Below are positions 1 through 5,887 of a DNA stretch of 6,791 nt, piece after piece (the stretch's first letter is position 1; every line of letters starts with the position of its first letter). The stretch comes from an uncultured Clostridia bacterium (GTDB lineage: Bacteria > Bacillota > Clostridia > Oscillospirales > Acutalibacteraceae): positions 1 through 6,791 of the forward strand of contig CALWMQ010000216.1 of NCBI GenBank assembly GCA_944382025.1. The letters run 5' to 3'. The notes beneath the pieces are model-generated. The model saw only the letters and a program-made list of their open reading frames with translations, was not told the DNA's origin and made no database searches. Both the position numbers and the translations under genes were made by a program.

Positions 1-422
1 GGATGGCCGTCTTTATCAGTATCAATGGGTTCCATAATCGATACATCCTGAGCAGTCTTTTTGTTGGCCCTGAATTGCATCAGGATTTCATTTTCAATAC
101 ACCGGGAGGCGTAGGTAGCCAGGCGTATCCCTTTGGTATAGTCAAAGGTGCTGACCGCTTTCATCAATCCGATGGTACCGATGGAAATCAGATCATCCTG
201 GTCCCGGACGGAACTATAGTATTTTTTAATGATATGCGCTACCAGCCGGGGATTGTGCTCCACCAACTGGTTACGGGCGTGGATATCGCCGTGTTCCCGG
301 AAGGCCTCCAGATAGGCTCGCTCCTGCTCCGCAGTCAGCGGCCGGGGAAAAGAGCCGGAATTGACCACATGGAGCGCCATATAGAAAATATTGGACAGGG
401 ACTGTAAAAATTCCAGAAACAT
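1..422 (-). CDS. sigK: Sporulation sigma factor sigma-K, N-terminal part (cut by window edge)
   Basis: In spore formers sigma-K directs late transcription in the mother cell (coat and cortex genes, mother-cell lysis). The visible 140 codons begin at an ATG (422-420) preceded by GGAGGGTG (434-427 on the minus strand), a good ribosome binding site. Sigma-70 region 2 spans about residues 50-115: NQLVEHNPRLVAHI, then DDLISIGTIGLMKAV and LATYASRCIENEIL, all typical of SigK/SigE. The linker KKTAQDVSIMEPIDTDKDG matches the SigK pattern. Residues 1-22 are hydrophobic and precede FPRPL, where B. subtilis pro-SigK has its removable pro-sequence (NAFPQPL), so a somewhat shorter pro-sequence is likely here. 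The frame is unbroken through RCIENEIL, close to where I recall the skin element interrupting sigK in some species. Region 4 lies beyond the left edge. SigE is the main alternative; the N-terminus and linker favour SigK. Confidence 0.9.
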   Translation of the reverse strand, partial: MFLEFLQSLSNIFYMALHVVNSGSFPRPLTAEQERAYLEAFREHGDIHARNQLVEHNPRLVAHIIKKYYSSVRDQDDLISIGTIGLMKAVSTFDYTKGIRLATYASRCIENEILMQFRANKKTAQDVSIMEPIDTDKDGH

Positions 423-480
423 GATACACCCTCCGCTTATCAAATGAAGATATGACCTTAATAAGACAAGATTTGTTCCG

Positions 481-509
481 ATTTTATTAATCACGACTCA
501 TATTTATGC
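481..509 (-). promoter_or_regulatory. Candidate sigma-E-type promoter for sigK
   Basis: On the minus strand, GCATAAA (509-503) fits the sigma-E -35 pattern KMATAWW. After 14 bases, AATAAAAT (488-481) agrees with the -10 consensus CATACA-T at most positions. Transcription would start near 474, leaving a leader of about 50 nt before the sigK ATG. In B. subtilis sigK is transcribed by sigma-E with SpoIIID, so this class is expected, but the -10 match is imperfect and the region is AT-rich. Confidence 0.4.
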
Positions 510-660
510 GCCAAGCCGGTCAGAAGTGCCTGTCTGCCTGAAAAATGGACAGGATCCGTCATAAAGGAAAGCCAGAGGCTAACAAATCGCTCCGGCTGGC
601 GTATAAAAACGGTTGGAGTGTTGTTCGGACTGCCGTACCAAAGGGAACACCGCCTGTGCA

Positions 661-709
661 AAAAGGAATCCCCTGCGCAACACACAGTGTTGTGCAGGGG
701 ATTCCTTTT
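661..709 (-). terminator. Long hairpin terminator downstream of the YjdF-like gene
   Basis: Arms 661-683 and 687-709 pair over 23 positions with a 3-nt loop (684-686). One position is mismatched as DNA; it is G-U if transcribed as the plus strand and A-C as the minus strand. The core is GGAATCCCCTGC. On the minus strand the stem runs into TTTTT (664-660), so it fits a Rho-independent terminator about 90 bases past the stop of the 800-1465 gene. It would insulate sigK from that transcript. The plus-strand side also ends in TTTT, so it could act in both directions. Confidence 0.7.
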
Positions 710-799
710 CCCAAACTATTTTGTAAGTATAGGAACCTAAATTTTTACTCACCGGTGGGAAAAGCCTAATGGATATGGTTGGGAAAACAGGCTGCGGGG

Positions 800-1465
800 T
801 CAAACGCTCCAGTTGGCCTCCAGGAATTGGTCTACCGGTTTAAACAAAAGCAGACGGCGCCGGCCGCCTAAATGGATCCACATCAGCCAGCATAACACCA
901 CCGTGCCAACCAGGCAGATCATCATATCTTCCATGGTGTCGGACACCCCGTTGAACCCTACATACGGGGCAATACTGTATTGGGAATCATCTCCCGTGAA
1001 TACCCACATAAGATATTCCAGAATTTCCCACATTCCCGCCGCCGTCATGGAGAAGAAAGCGGAGAAGGATACCGCTACCAGCCGGTCCTTTCCCGGTGCG
1101 GCCTGTTTATCCTCGCGGAAATAATAATAGACACATAGTCCTACCGCCGCGAATACCATGCCGCTTACCCCGTGGGTTAACAGGTCATAATAGGCGAATT
1201 TGCTGTACCAGCTGAAAGCAACCCCCAGTTCAAAGGCCATGAAGATGAACACCAGAAGGCAGATATCCGCCAGATATGCGGGTTTCAGCCGGAAAATCAG
1301 GCGCAATAGCGGTGGGATCAACAAAAAAAGCAGCCCCACCAAGCCTAAAAATCCCCGGGTTTCCCCAGGCGCAAAAGCGGTATATAAACCAATGGCAATT
1401 CCGCCCAGAGCATATAGAGTAACGGTTATCCAGTAGGCGAGCCGCCATCCATTTTTGTTCCGCAC
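800..1465 (-). CDS. Six-segment membrane protein, YjdF/DUF2238-like
   Basis: This 221-residue integral membrane protein has about six hydrophobic segments, near residues 10-32, 37-57, 63-86, 93-116, 128-156 and 180-199. It ends in a basic stretch (GGRRR) and a short cytoplasm-like tail. Polar residues embedded in the segments resemble the YjdF/DUF2238 family: YDLLTHGVSG (93-102, with Asp94 and His98), WEILEY (146-151) and DTMEDM (176-181). The family's function is unknown to me, and I assign none. The start is a GTG at 1465-1463 with GGGGAG upstream. A sigma-A-type promoter lies just behind it and a hairpin terminator follows, so the gene is probably transcribed alone. It diverges from the symporter gene across a shared regulatory region. 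Family assignment rests on motif memory; membrane topology is the more certain part. Confidence 0.75.
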   Translation of the reverse strand: MRNKNGWRLAYWITVTLYALGGIAIGLYTAFAPGETRGFLGLVGLLFLLIPPLLRLIFRLKPAYLADICLLVFIFMAFELGVAFSWYSKFAYYDLLTHGVSGMVFAAVGLCVYYYFREDKQAAPGKDRLVAVSFSAFFSMTAAGMWEILEYLMWVFTGDDSQYSIAPYVGFNGVSDTMEDMMICLVGTVVLCWLMWIHLGGRRRLLLFKPVDQFLEANWSV

Positions 1466-1494
1466 AAATCTTCTCCCCTTTCCGTCCTTTTTAT

Positions 1495-1524
1495 ACTATG
1501 CACCATATATGCCGTGCAAGTCAA
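1495..1524 (-). promoter_or_regulatory. Sigma-A-type promoter for the YjdF-like gene, with inverted repeat in the spacer
   Basis: On the minus strand, TTGACT (1524-1519) and CATAGT (1500-1495) are separated by 18 bases. This places transcription start near 1488, about 20 bases before the GTG start. TGCAC (1499-1503) and GTGCA (1514-1518) form an inverted repeat lying in the spacer and overlapping the -10, where a repressor could bind. The -35 is good and the -10 only fair. Confidence 0.5.
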
Positions 1525-1544
1525 GTTCTTTATGCCGGTTAGTA

Positions 1545-1574
1545 TTGTCAAAAAATAGACAATTGTGATATAAT
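1545..1574 (+). promoter_or_regulatory. Extended -10 promoter for the symporter gene
   Basis: TTGTCA (1545-1550) and a perfect TATAAT (1569-1574) are 18 bases apart, with TG one base upstream of the -10 (TGATATAAT), an extended -10. Start of transcription is expected near 1581. ATTGTC (1544-1549) and GACAAT (1558-1563) form a perfect 6-bp inverted repeat with 8 bases between, overlapping the -35 element. This is a possible operator. Confidence 0.65.
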
Positions 1575-1580
1575 GACCGG

Positions 1581-1728
1581 GTGAGACTAATTCCTCTGCC
1601 GGGACATGCCTGGAGAGGAGCGCAGGATACCATTTATTTGGGTGCGCAGCAGGACTGTGCCGCTAAAGGACAGTCAAGATGCTGCGCCTTTTCGCTGGAA
1701 TCATACAAAACAAGGATGGGATGGACAG
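1581..1728 (+). promoter_or_regulatory. Structured 5' leader of the symporter gene, candidate attenuator
   Basis: The predicted transcript carries about 148 untranslated bases. Pairings seen by eye are CCTCT with AGAGG around 1592-1618, GCGCA (1620-1624) with TGCGC (1643-1647), and GACTGT (1653-1658) with ACAGTC (1670-1675). A further perfect 8-bp pairing, GCGCAGCA (1644-1651) with TGCTGCGC (1680-1687), encloses the third hairpin and is followed by CCTTTT (1688 on). It shares bases 1644-1647 with the second pairing, so the two exclude each other, as in an attenuator. The frame is open from an ATG at 1606, so the same bases could be read as a 41-residue extension, but that peptide does not look like an AGCS N-terminus. 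No known riboswitch core is recognised. Confidence 0.4.
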
Positions 1729-3123
1729 GTGCAGTTTTTGGAAACGTTAGTGGATTGGCTCCATGAATTTTTATGGAGTGGCTTGCTGATCCTTCTGCTG
1801 GGGGGAGTAGGGCTCTTTTTTACTTTTATATTTAAAGGCGTGCAGATCCGCCGCTTTATATCCGGGTTCCGGGAAATCTTTTCGGGTTTCTCCCTAAAAG
1901 GGGAAAAGGCGGGCAAACATGGGATGAGTTCTTTCCAGGCGGTCACGACCGCTATTGCCGGGCAGGTAGGTACCGGTAATCTTGCCGGTGCAGCCACCGC
2001 CATCGTGCTGGGAGGCCCCGGAGCGGTGTTTTGGATGTGGGTGGCGGCCTTCCTGGGCATGGCGACGATTTACGCGGAAGCCCTGCTGGCACAGAAATTT
2101 AAGACGAAGGACCGCCATGGGCAGACAGTAGGCGGCCCCGCTTATTACATTGAACAGGGACTGCACTGCAAATGGCTGGCAAAGGTGTTCGCGGTATTGA
2201 TTATCCTGGCGCTGGGGTTCACAGGCAATATGGTCCAGTCCAATTCCATTGTCTCAGCCTTTGCGGTATCCTTTTCTATCCCCTCCTGGGTGGGCGGCCT
2301 GATTGTGGCGGCTCTGACCGCCGTTATCCTTCTGGGCGGAATCCGCCGGATCGCTTCTTTTACCGAAAAGGTAGTCCCGGTGATGGCCTGCCTGTATCTG
2401 GTAGGCGCTTTGGTGGTGCTGGGCATTAATTCCCGGCAGATTCCGGAAGCCTTTTCCTCTATTTTTGTCTGCGCTTTTCATCCCGAAGCGGCGTTTGGCG
2501 GGGCAGCAGGCTTCACCGTGATGAAGGCTATGCAGTATGGTGTAGCCCGGGGCCTATTTTCTAATGAGGCAGGTATGGGCTCCACGCCCCATGCCCATGC
2601 TGTAGCCCAGGTGGACGCGCCGTATAAGCAGGGACATGTCGCAATGGCCAGTGTGTTCATTGATACTTTTGCGGTACTGACCCTGACCGCTATGGTTATC
2701 CTGACCTCAGGGGTTTTGCCGGGTATGCTTTCCTCTGACCCGGGAATTGAGGTAACCCAAGGCGCATTTAACGCCGCCATGGGCAGTGCCGGCGGGCCCT
2801 TTATTGCGGTATGCCTGTTGTTTTTCGCTTTTTCCACTATTATCAGCTGGTCTTACTATGGCGAAACCAATATCCGATATCTGTTTCGCTCCCCGGCGGC
2901 CGTATGGGTATATAAGGTGTTGGTGGTTTTACTGGTATTTGCAGGGGCCTTATTCCGGTCCGGCATTATCTGGAGCCTGTCCGATATCTTCAATGGCCTG
3001 ATGGTGATTCCAAATCTGATAGCGCTTGTGCTCCTGTCCCCGGTCATCCGCGCCATGAGCCGGGAGGATGTGTCTCCCCTGAAAAAAAGGCGGGTACCTA
3101 AACTGGGCATGGATGGTAAGTGA
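1729..3123 (+). CDS. Sodium:alanine/glycine symporter (AGCS family)
   Basis: This inner-membrane transporter couples Na+ entry to uptake of alanine, glycine or related small amino acids. From the GTG at 1729 it has 464 residues, normal for the family. The N-terminus (FLETLVDWLHEFLW, then a hydrophobic segment) is family-typical. GQVGTGNLAG (residues 78-87), GGPAYYIEQGL (135-145), GLFSNEAGMGSTPHAH (275-290) and FIDTFAVLT (310-318) are AGCS hallmarks. About ten to eleven hydrophobic segments can be traced. The start is uncertain. GTG at 1729 has AAGGA at 1712-1716, which is rather distant; TTG at 1738 has AGGTG at 1727-1731 at better spacing; the ATG at 1606 would add 41 atypical residues. The gene has its own promoter and leader and is separated from the amino acid operon by a promoter and T-box. 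The exact substrate cannot be read from sequence. Confidence 0.92.
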   Translation: MQFLETLVDWLHEFLWSGLLILLLGGVGLFFTFIFKGVQIRRFISGFREIFSGFSLKGEKAGKHGMSSFQAVTTAIAGQVGTGNLAGAATAIVLGGPGAVFWMWVAAFLGMATIYAEALLAQKFKTKDRHGQTVGGPAYYIEQGLHCKWLAKVFAVLIILALGFTGNMVQSNSIVSAFAVSFSIPSWVGGLIVAALTAVILLGGIRRIASFTEKVVPVMACLYLVGALVVLGINSRQIPEAFSSIFVCAFHPEAAFGGAAGFTVMKAMQYGVARGLFSNEAGMGSTPHAHAVAQVDAPYKQGHVAMASVFIDTFAVLTLTAMVILTSGVLPGMLSSDPGIEVTQGAFNAAMGSAGGPFIAVCLLFFAFSTIISWSYYGETNIRYLFRSPAAVWVYKVLVVLLVFAGALFRSGIIWSLSDIFNGLMVIPNLIALVLLSPVIRAMSREDVSPLKKRRVPKLGMDGK

Positions 3124-3487
3124 TACCTCTGCTTCTTTTCGACAAGGATGGGGGAAGGGTGCCTACCTCTATCCATGGATTCCATAGGGAGTGGCCTACA
3201 TTGCCCTATTGACCGCTTTACCCAGACCGGCGTTGATCTGCGGACAGGTTGTTCCATACTGTGGGTTTAAGAAGGCTGATACAGGCTTCCCGCTTTTCCT
3301 TCCATCCGGACGGTGTCCTTCCCCAGTGGGGGACGCTATCCAGAATCCCTGCCAACAGCTCCGATCTTGGTTATAAAGAGGAGGAAAGTGCCCCGGGGGA
3401 GGTACGCTCTCCAAAGTCATCCGCCTTCACCATCCGTCCCGGTGACCGCCTCACCTCAAGAAAGGAAATCTCTGAAAGATTCTCGCC
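3124..3487. other. Gap between symporter and T-box promoter, no gene seen
   Basis: These 364 bases hold short overlapping open frames in several frames, none with a recognisable product. Two hairpins stand out. GAAG-g-CTG (3271-3278) pairs with CAG-g-CTTC (3282-3289), with GCTTTT at 3292-3297, and may be a weak terminator for the symporter transcript. A longer 12-bp hairpin lies at 3308-3341: GGA with TCC, GTGTCC (3313-3318) with GGACGC (3331-3336), and CCC with GGG. AGGAGGAAAG at 3380-3389 looks like a ribosome binding site but leads into no convincing gene. Confidence 0.5.
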
Positions 3488-3516
3488 TTGACAAACCGGC
3501 TGCTGAAGAGTATACT
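3488..3516 (+). promoter_or_regulatory. Sigma-A promoter of the ilv-leu operon
   Basis: A consensus TTGACA (3488-3493) and TATACT (3511-3516) are separated by the ideal 17 bases. The downstream DNA is AT-rich. Transcription should begin near 3523, just before the T-box leader. This is the strongest promoter match in the window. Confidence 0.85.
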
Positions 3517-3522
3517 ATAATT

Positions 3523-3812
3523 TGTTATTATATTTTACAGGCAAAGATGGGGATCAGTAGGACGGAACCTGTGCTTTTAGAGAACAGCCGGTTTGGTGCA
3601 AGGCTGTACACAGTTCGCCTGAAACTCACCCCGGAGCCGCCCGCTGAACCCGTGAATGGGTAGGTGGGGCCGGTTTCCCACCGTTATCGGGGGCAGCATT
3701 CGGACAGCTGGCGTCCTGATGCGGTGAGTGGTCTCCTTTGGGGAGGCAATAAGAGTGGTACCACGGAGCGGCAGCCTTCGTCTCTTTTTCGACAGGAGAC
3801 GAGGGCTTTTTT
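3523..3812 (+). promoter_or_regulatory. T-box leader, leucine (CUC) specifier, controlling ilvB-ilvN-leuC
   Basis: A T-box riboswitch binds tRNA directly; uncharged tRNA stabilises an antiterminator and lets transcription continue. Stem I is complete. GGGG (3549-3552) pairs with CCCC (3629-3632). The specifier loop has AGTA (3556-3559) on one side and GAAA-CTC-A (3621-3628) on the other. The upper stem pairs 3560-3573 with 3609-3619. The distal end carries AGAGA (3579-3583), and CAGCC/GGCTG closes a GGTTTGGTGCAA loop (3590-3601), the pattern that docks on the tRNA elbow. Specifier CTC (3625-3627) reads tRNA-Leu(GAG). The T-box proper, AAGAGTGGTACCACGG (3751-3766), contains TGGT (3756-3759); its last U would pair with the A discriminator of tRNA-Leu. 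AAGAG (3751-3755) can pair with CTCTT (3782-3786) to form the antiterminator, which competes with the terminator. Confidence 0.95.
3774..3812 (+). terminator. Regulated terminator of the T-box
   Basis: GCCTTCGTCTC (3774-3784) pairs with GAGACGAGGGC (3796-3806), with one G-U, and six T follow (3807-3812). Formation excludes the antiterminator, because the left arm includes bases that pair with the 5' side of the T-box. It stops transcription when tRNA-Leu is charged. Confidence 0.93.
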
Positions 3813-3824
3813 CGGCCCGGTTTT

Positions 3825-3847
3825 CCTGCCGGCCGTCGTCCGGCAGG
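3825..3847 (+). other. Perfect hairpin between T-box terminator and ilvB
   Basis: CCTGCCGG (3825-3832) and CCGGCAGG (3840-3847) form a perfect 8-bp stem with the 7-nt loop CCGTCGT. It has no T-run, so it is not an intrinsic terminator. It lies 80 bases before the ilvB start and could stabilise the mRNA 5' end after readthrough or mark a processing site. Two similar hairpins lie between ilvB and ilvN. Confidence 0.55.
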
Positions 3848-3927
3848 AGGACAAGGGTCCAACCTTAAACGGAAGCCCCGGATCCCCCATACAGTACCCA
3901 GTCACAGGAAAGAAAGGAAAGGTTACT

Positions 3928-5601
3928 ATGAAACGCAACGGATCAGATATCCTGATAGAGTGTCTGTTGGAGCAAGGGGTGGATACGGTGTTCGGCTATC
4001 CCGGAGGCGCGGTGCTGAACATCTATGACGCCCTGTACAAATACAGTGACCGCATTCAGCATGTACTGGTAGCCCATGAACAAGGGGCCTCCCATGCCGC
4101 TGACGGATATGCCCGCGCTACCGGTAAGGTAGGGGTATGCATCGCTACTTCCGGCCCCGGCGCTACCAATTTGGTAACCGGCATTGCTACCGCGTATATG
4201 GATTCCATCCCGGTGGTGGCCATTACCGGTAACGTGACAGTACCCCTGCTGGGCCGGGATTCCTTCCAGGAAGTGGATATTACCGGTATTACCATGCCTA
4301 TTACCAAGCATAATTTTATTGTGAAGGATGTCAAGGATCTGGCAGACGTGGTGCGGGAAGCCTTCCGCATTGCCCAGAGCGGCCGTCCCGGGCCAGTGCT
4401 CATCGATATTCCCAAGGATGTCACCGCGGCGGAAACCGAGTATGAACCGGTGCCCGCTGCCGGTCCCCGTCCCTTCGCTCCGCCCAAAGAAGAACGGCTG
4501 AGTATGGCGTTGGACCGGCTCGCTGCCTGTGAGAAACCCCTGATTTATTTTGGCGGCGGTATGATTTCTTCCGGGGCGGAGACGCAGCTTCTGGCCCTGG
4601 CAGAAAAGCTGGATATCCCGGTATGCTCCTCCATGATGGGACTGGGGGCGTTCCCTCCCAGCCACCGCTTATGGTTGGGTATGGTAGGCATGCACGGTAC
4701 CCTGGCCGCTAACCGGGCGGCTCGGGAGTGCGACCTGCTGCTGGCCTGCGGAGCCAGGTTCTCCGACCGGGTGGCGGGCAGCCGAACCGGATTCGCTCCC
4801 CATGCCCAGGTGATCCATGTGGATGTGGATCATGCGGAGTTCGATAAAAATGTGGCGGTTGACGTACGGTTGGCCGGAGACCTGAAGGAAGTTCTGACCA
4901 AATTAACAGAGCGTTCTCAGCCCGCGCGGCACACCGCCTGGGTGGATACCATCGCTTCCCTGAAAAAAGCCTATACCCCGCTGGAGGCTGGCCCTGAGAC
5001 GGTTCCGGATCCCCTGGCGATTCTCCATACCCTGCGGCGGCTGACCCCAGACGATACCATTGTGGCGACCGATGTGGGACAACATCAGATGTGGGCCGCC
5101 CAGCATTTTGAACTCCGTCATCCCCGGACATTCCTTACATCCGGCGGTCTCGGAACCATGGGTTACGGCATGGGAGCGGCTATCGGTGCCCAATTCGCCT
5201 ATCCTGATCGGCAGGTGATCCTTGTTTCCGGTGACGGCAGCTTCCATATGAACCTGAACGAACTGACCACCATGGCTTCGTATAACCTTCCCATTGTGGT
5301 GGTGGTGATGAACAACCAGGTGCTGGGGATGGTGCGCCAGTGGCAGAAGGTATTTTACGGGCGCCGTTTCTCCGCTACCGATCCTCACCGGAAAACCGAT
5401 CTGGTTAAGCTGGCCGAGGCATTCGGCTGTACCGGCATGCGCATCGCAAAGGCCGCCGATATCGAGCCGGTTCTGAAGGCTGCCTTGGATCTTCACGGGC
5501 CGGTAGTGGTGGATTGCCGTATTTCTCCCGATGTGAATGTGTTGCCCATGATCCCTCCCGGCGGCACGGTGGAGGAAATTATTGAGGAGATGAACGAGTA
5601 A
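3928..5601 (+). CDS. ilvB: Acetohydroxyacid (acetolactate) synthase, large catalytic subunit
   Basis: A ThDP- and FAD-dependent cytoplasmic enzyme that condenses two pyruvates to 2-acetolactate, or pyruvate with 2-oxobutyrate, the first common step to valine, leucine and isoleucine. The 557 residues match the family's usual length. The N-terminal ThDP domain has FGYPGGAVLNIYD (22-34) and the catalytic glutamate in AHEQGASHAADGYA (Glu51). ATSGPGATNLVTGIA (73-87) and FQEVDITGITMPITKHNF (113-130) follow. The middle domain has RFSDRVAG (277-284). The C-terminal ThDP domain has VGQHQMWAAQ (383-392) and a GDG...NN metal-ThDP motif from 435 to 463. MNNQVLGMVRQWQ (461-473) is typical of IlvB rather than catabolic AlsS. 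The usual GLPAA segment reads GMGAA here (414-418). The start is ATG 3928, with AAAGGAAAGG just upstream; the frame stays open to 3664, but that stretch is T-box leader. Confidence 0.97.
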   Translation: MKRNGSDILIECLLEQGVDTVFGYPGGAVLNIYDALYKYSDRIQHVLVAHEQGASHAADGYARATGKVGVCIATSGPGATNLVTGIATAYMDSIPVVAITGNVTVPLLGRDSFQEVDITGITMPITKHNFIVKDVKDLADVVREAFRIAQSGRPGPVLIDIPKDVTAAETEYEPVPAAGPRPFAPPKEERLSMALDRLAACEKPLIYFGGGMISSGAETQLLALAEKLDIPVCSSMMGLGAFPPSHRLWLGMVGMHGTLAANRAARECDLLLACGARFSDRVAGSRTGFAPHAQVIHVDVDHAEFDKNVAVDVRLAGDLKEVLTKLTERSQPARHTAWVDTIASLKKAYTPLEAGPETVPDPLAILHTLRRLTPDDTIVATDVGQHQMWAAQHFELRHPRTFLTSGGLGTMGYGMGAAIGAQFAYPDRQVILVSGDGSFHMNLNELTTMASYNLPIVVVVMNNQVLGMVRQWQKVFYGRRFSATDPHRKTDLVKLAEAFGCTGMRIAKAADIEPVLKAALDLHGPVVVDCRISPDVNVLPMIPPGGTVEEIIEEMNE

Positions 5602-5887
5602 CGCCAAGGGTTTTATAGTGAGAAGAGCCCCTTTGGCCTGCCTCTTGTCCCAGCCGTCGGGATAAGCGGTATACCGGTACGCCGGCAGATCCGGGGCTAT
5701 TTTTATCACCGCTGCCGGCGGAATGCCGTGGGATTGGAGAGCCGGTTGGATCAGGCTGTGTCCGGTGTCCGCGGATTCGGGACAGTTTATACCCTTCCGT
5801 CGATTGTACGGGAGGCATCTCGATCAATATGGCTTTTCTCCCGTGGAGCCTGTATATACCAATCCAGATAGAAAGGATGACATCCCT
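5602..5887 (+). other. Unusually long, structured gap between ilvB and ilvN
   Basis: These 286 bases have no credible gene. A nested fold spans 5626-5698: AGCCCC (5626-5631) with GGGGCT (5693-5698), CTGCC (5638-5642) with GGCAG (5684-5688), and inside it CTTGTCCC (5644-5651) with GGGATAAG (5659-5666) around a 7-nt loop, plus CGG-TATA-CCG (5667-5676). This resembles a three-way junction, and ATTTTT follows at 5699-5704, so it could be a terminator or attenuator. Further on, TGTCC (5766-5770) pairs with GGACA (5780-5784), and CCTTCCGT (5793-5800) pairs with ACGGGAGG (5808-5815) around another 7-nt loop. A 25-codon frame (5829-5906) overlaps the ilvN start but is weakly supported. Confidence 0.5.

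Larger units (their letters stand above)
423..799. other. Intergenic region between sigK and the membrane protein gene
   Basis: No convincing gene is seen in these 377 bases. Open frames on both strands lack family resemblance, and those across 661-709 are artefacts of a long inverted repeat. The left part holds the sigK ribosome binding site and candidate promoter, and the centre holds a strong hairpin terminator. Bases 510-660 and 710-799 show nothing I can name. Confidence 0.6.

Noticed and set aside
3..407. 134-codon plus-strand open frame at the left edge
   Set aside because: It is antisense to the clearly recognisable sigma-K coding sequence.
1592..1675. Glycine riboswitch upstream of the AGCS symporter
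   Set aside because: CTGGAGAG and AAAGGACAG resemble the ends of a glycine aptamer, but the conserved CCGAAGG-GCAA core and the CTCTCAGG segment are absent.
1606..1728. 41-residue N-terminal extension of the symporter
   Set aside because: The residues are polar and unlike AGCS N-termini. The region forms alternative hairpins, and the family start fits 1729 or 1738.
3376..3400. RNase P RNA-like motif GAGGAAAGTGCC
   Set aside because: Only this short run resembles the conserved GAGGAAAGTCC. None of the other conserved RNase P regions is present nearby.
3313..3663. 116-codon open frame across the ilv promoter and T-box Stem I
   Set aside because: It overlaps a well-supported promoter and riboswitch and has no recognisable protein features.
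3664..3927. 88-residue N-terminal extension of IlvB
   Set aside because: The in-frame stretch is T-box, terminator and leader sequence. The family N-terminus and a good ribosome binding site place the start at 3928.
3943..4665. 240-codon minus-strand open frame opposite ilvB
   Set aside because: It is a shadow of the strongly conserved ilvB reading frame; similar long antisense frames occur opposite the other genes.
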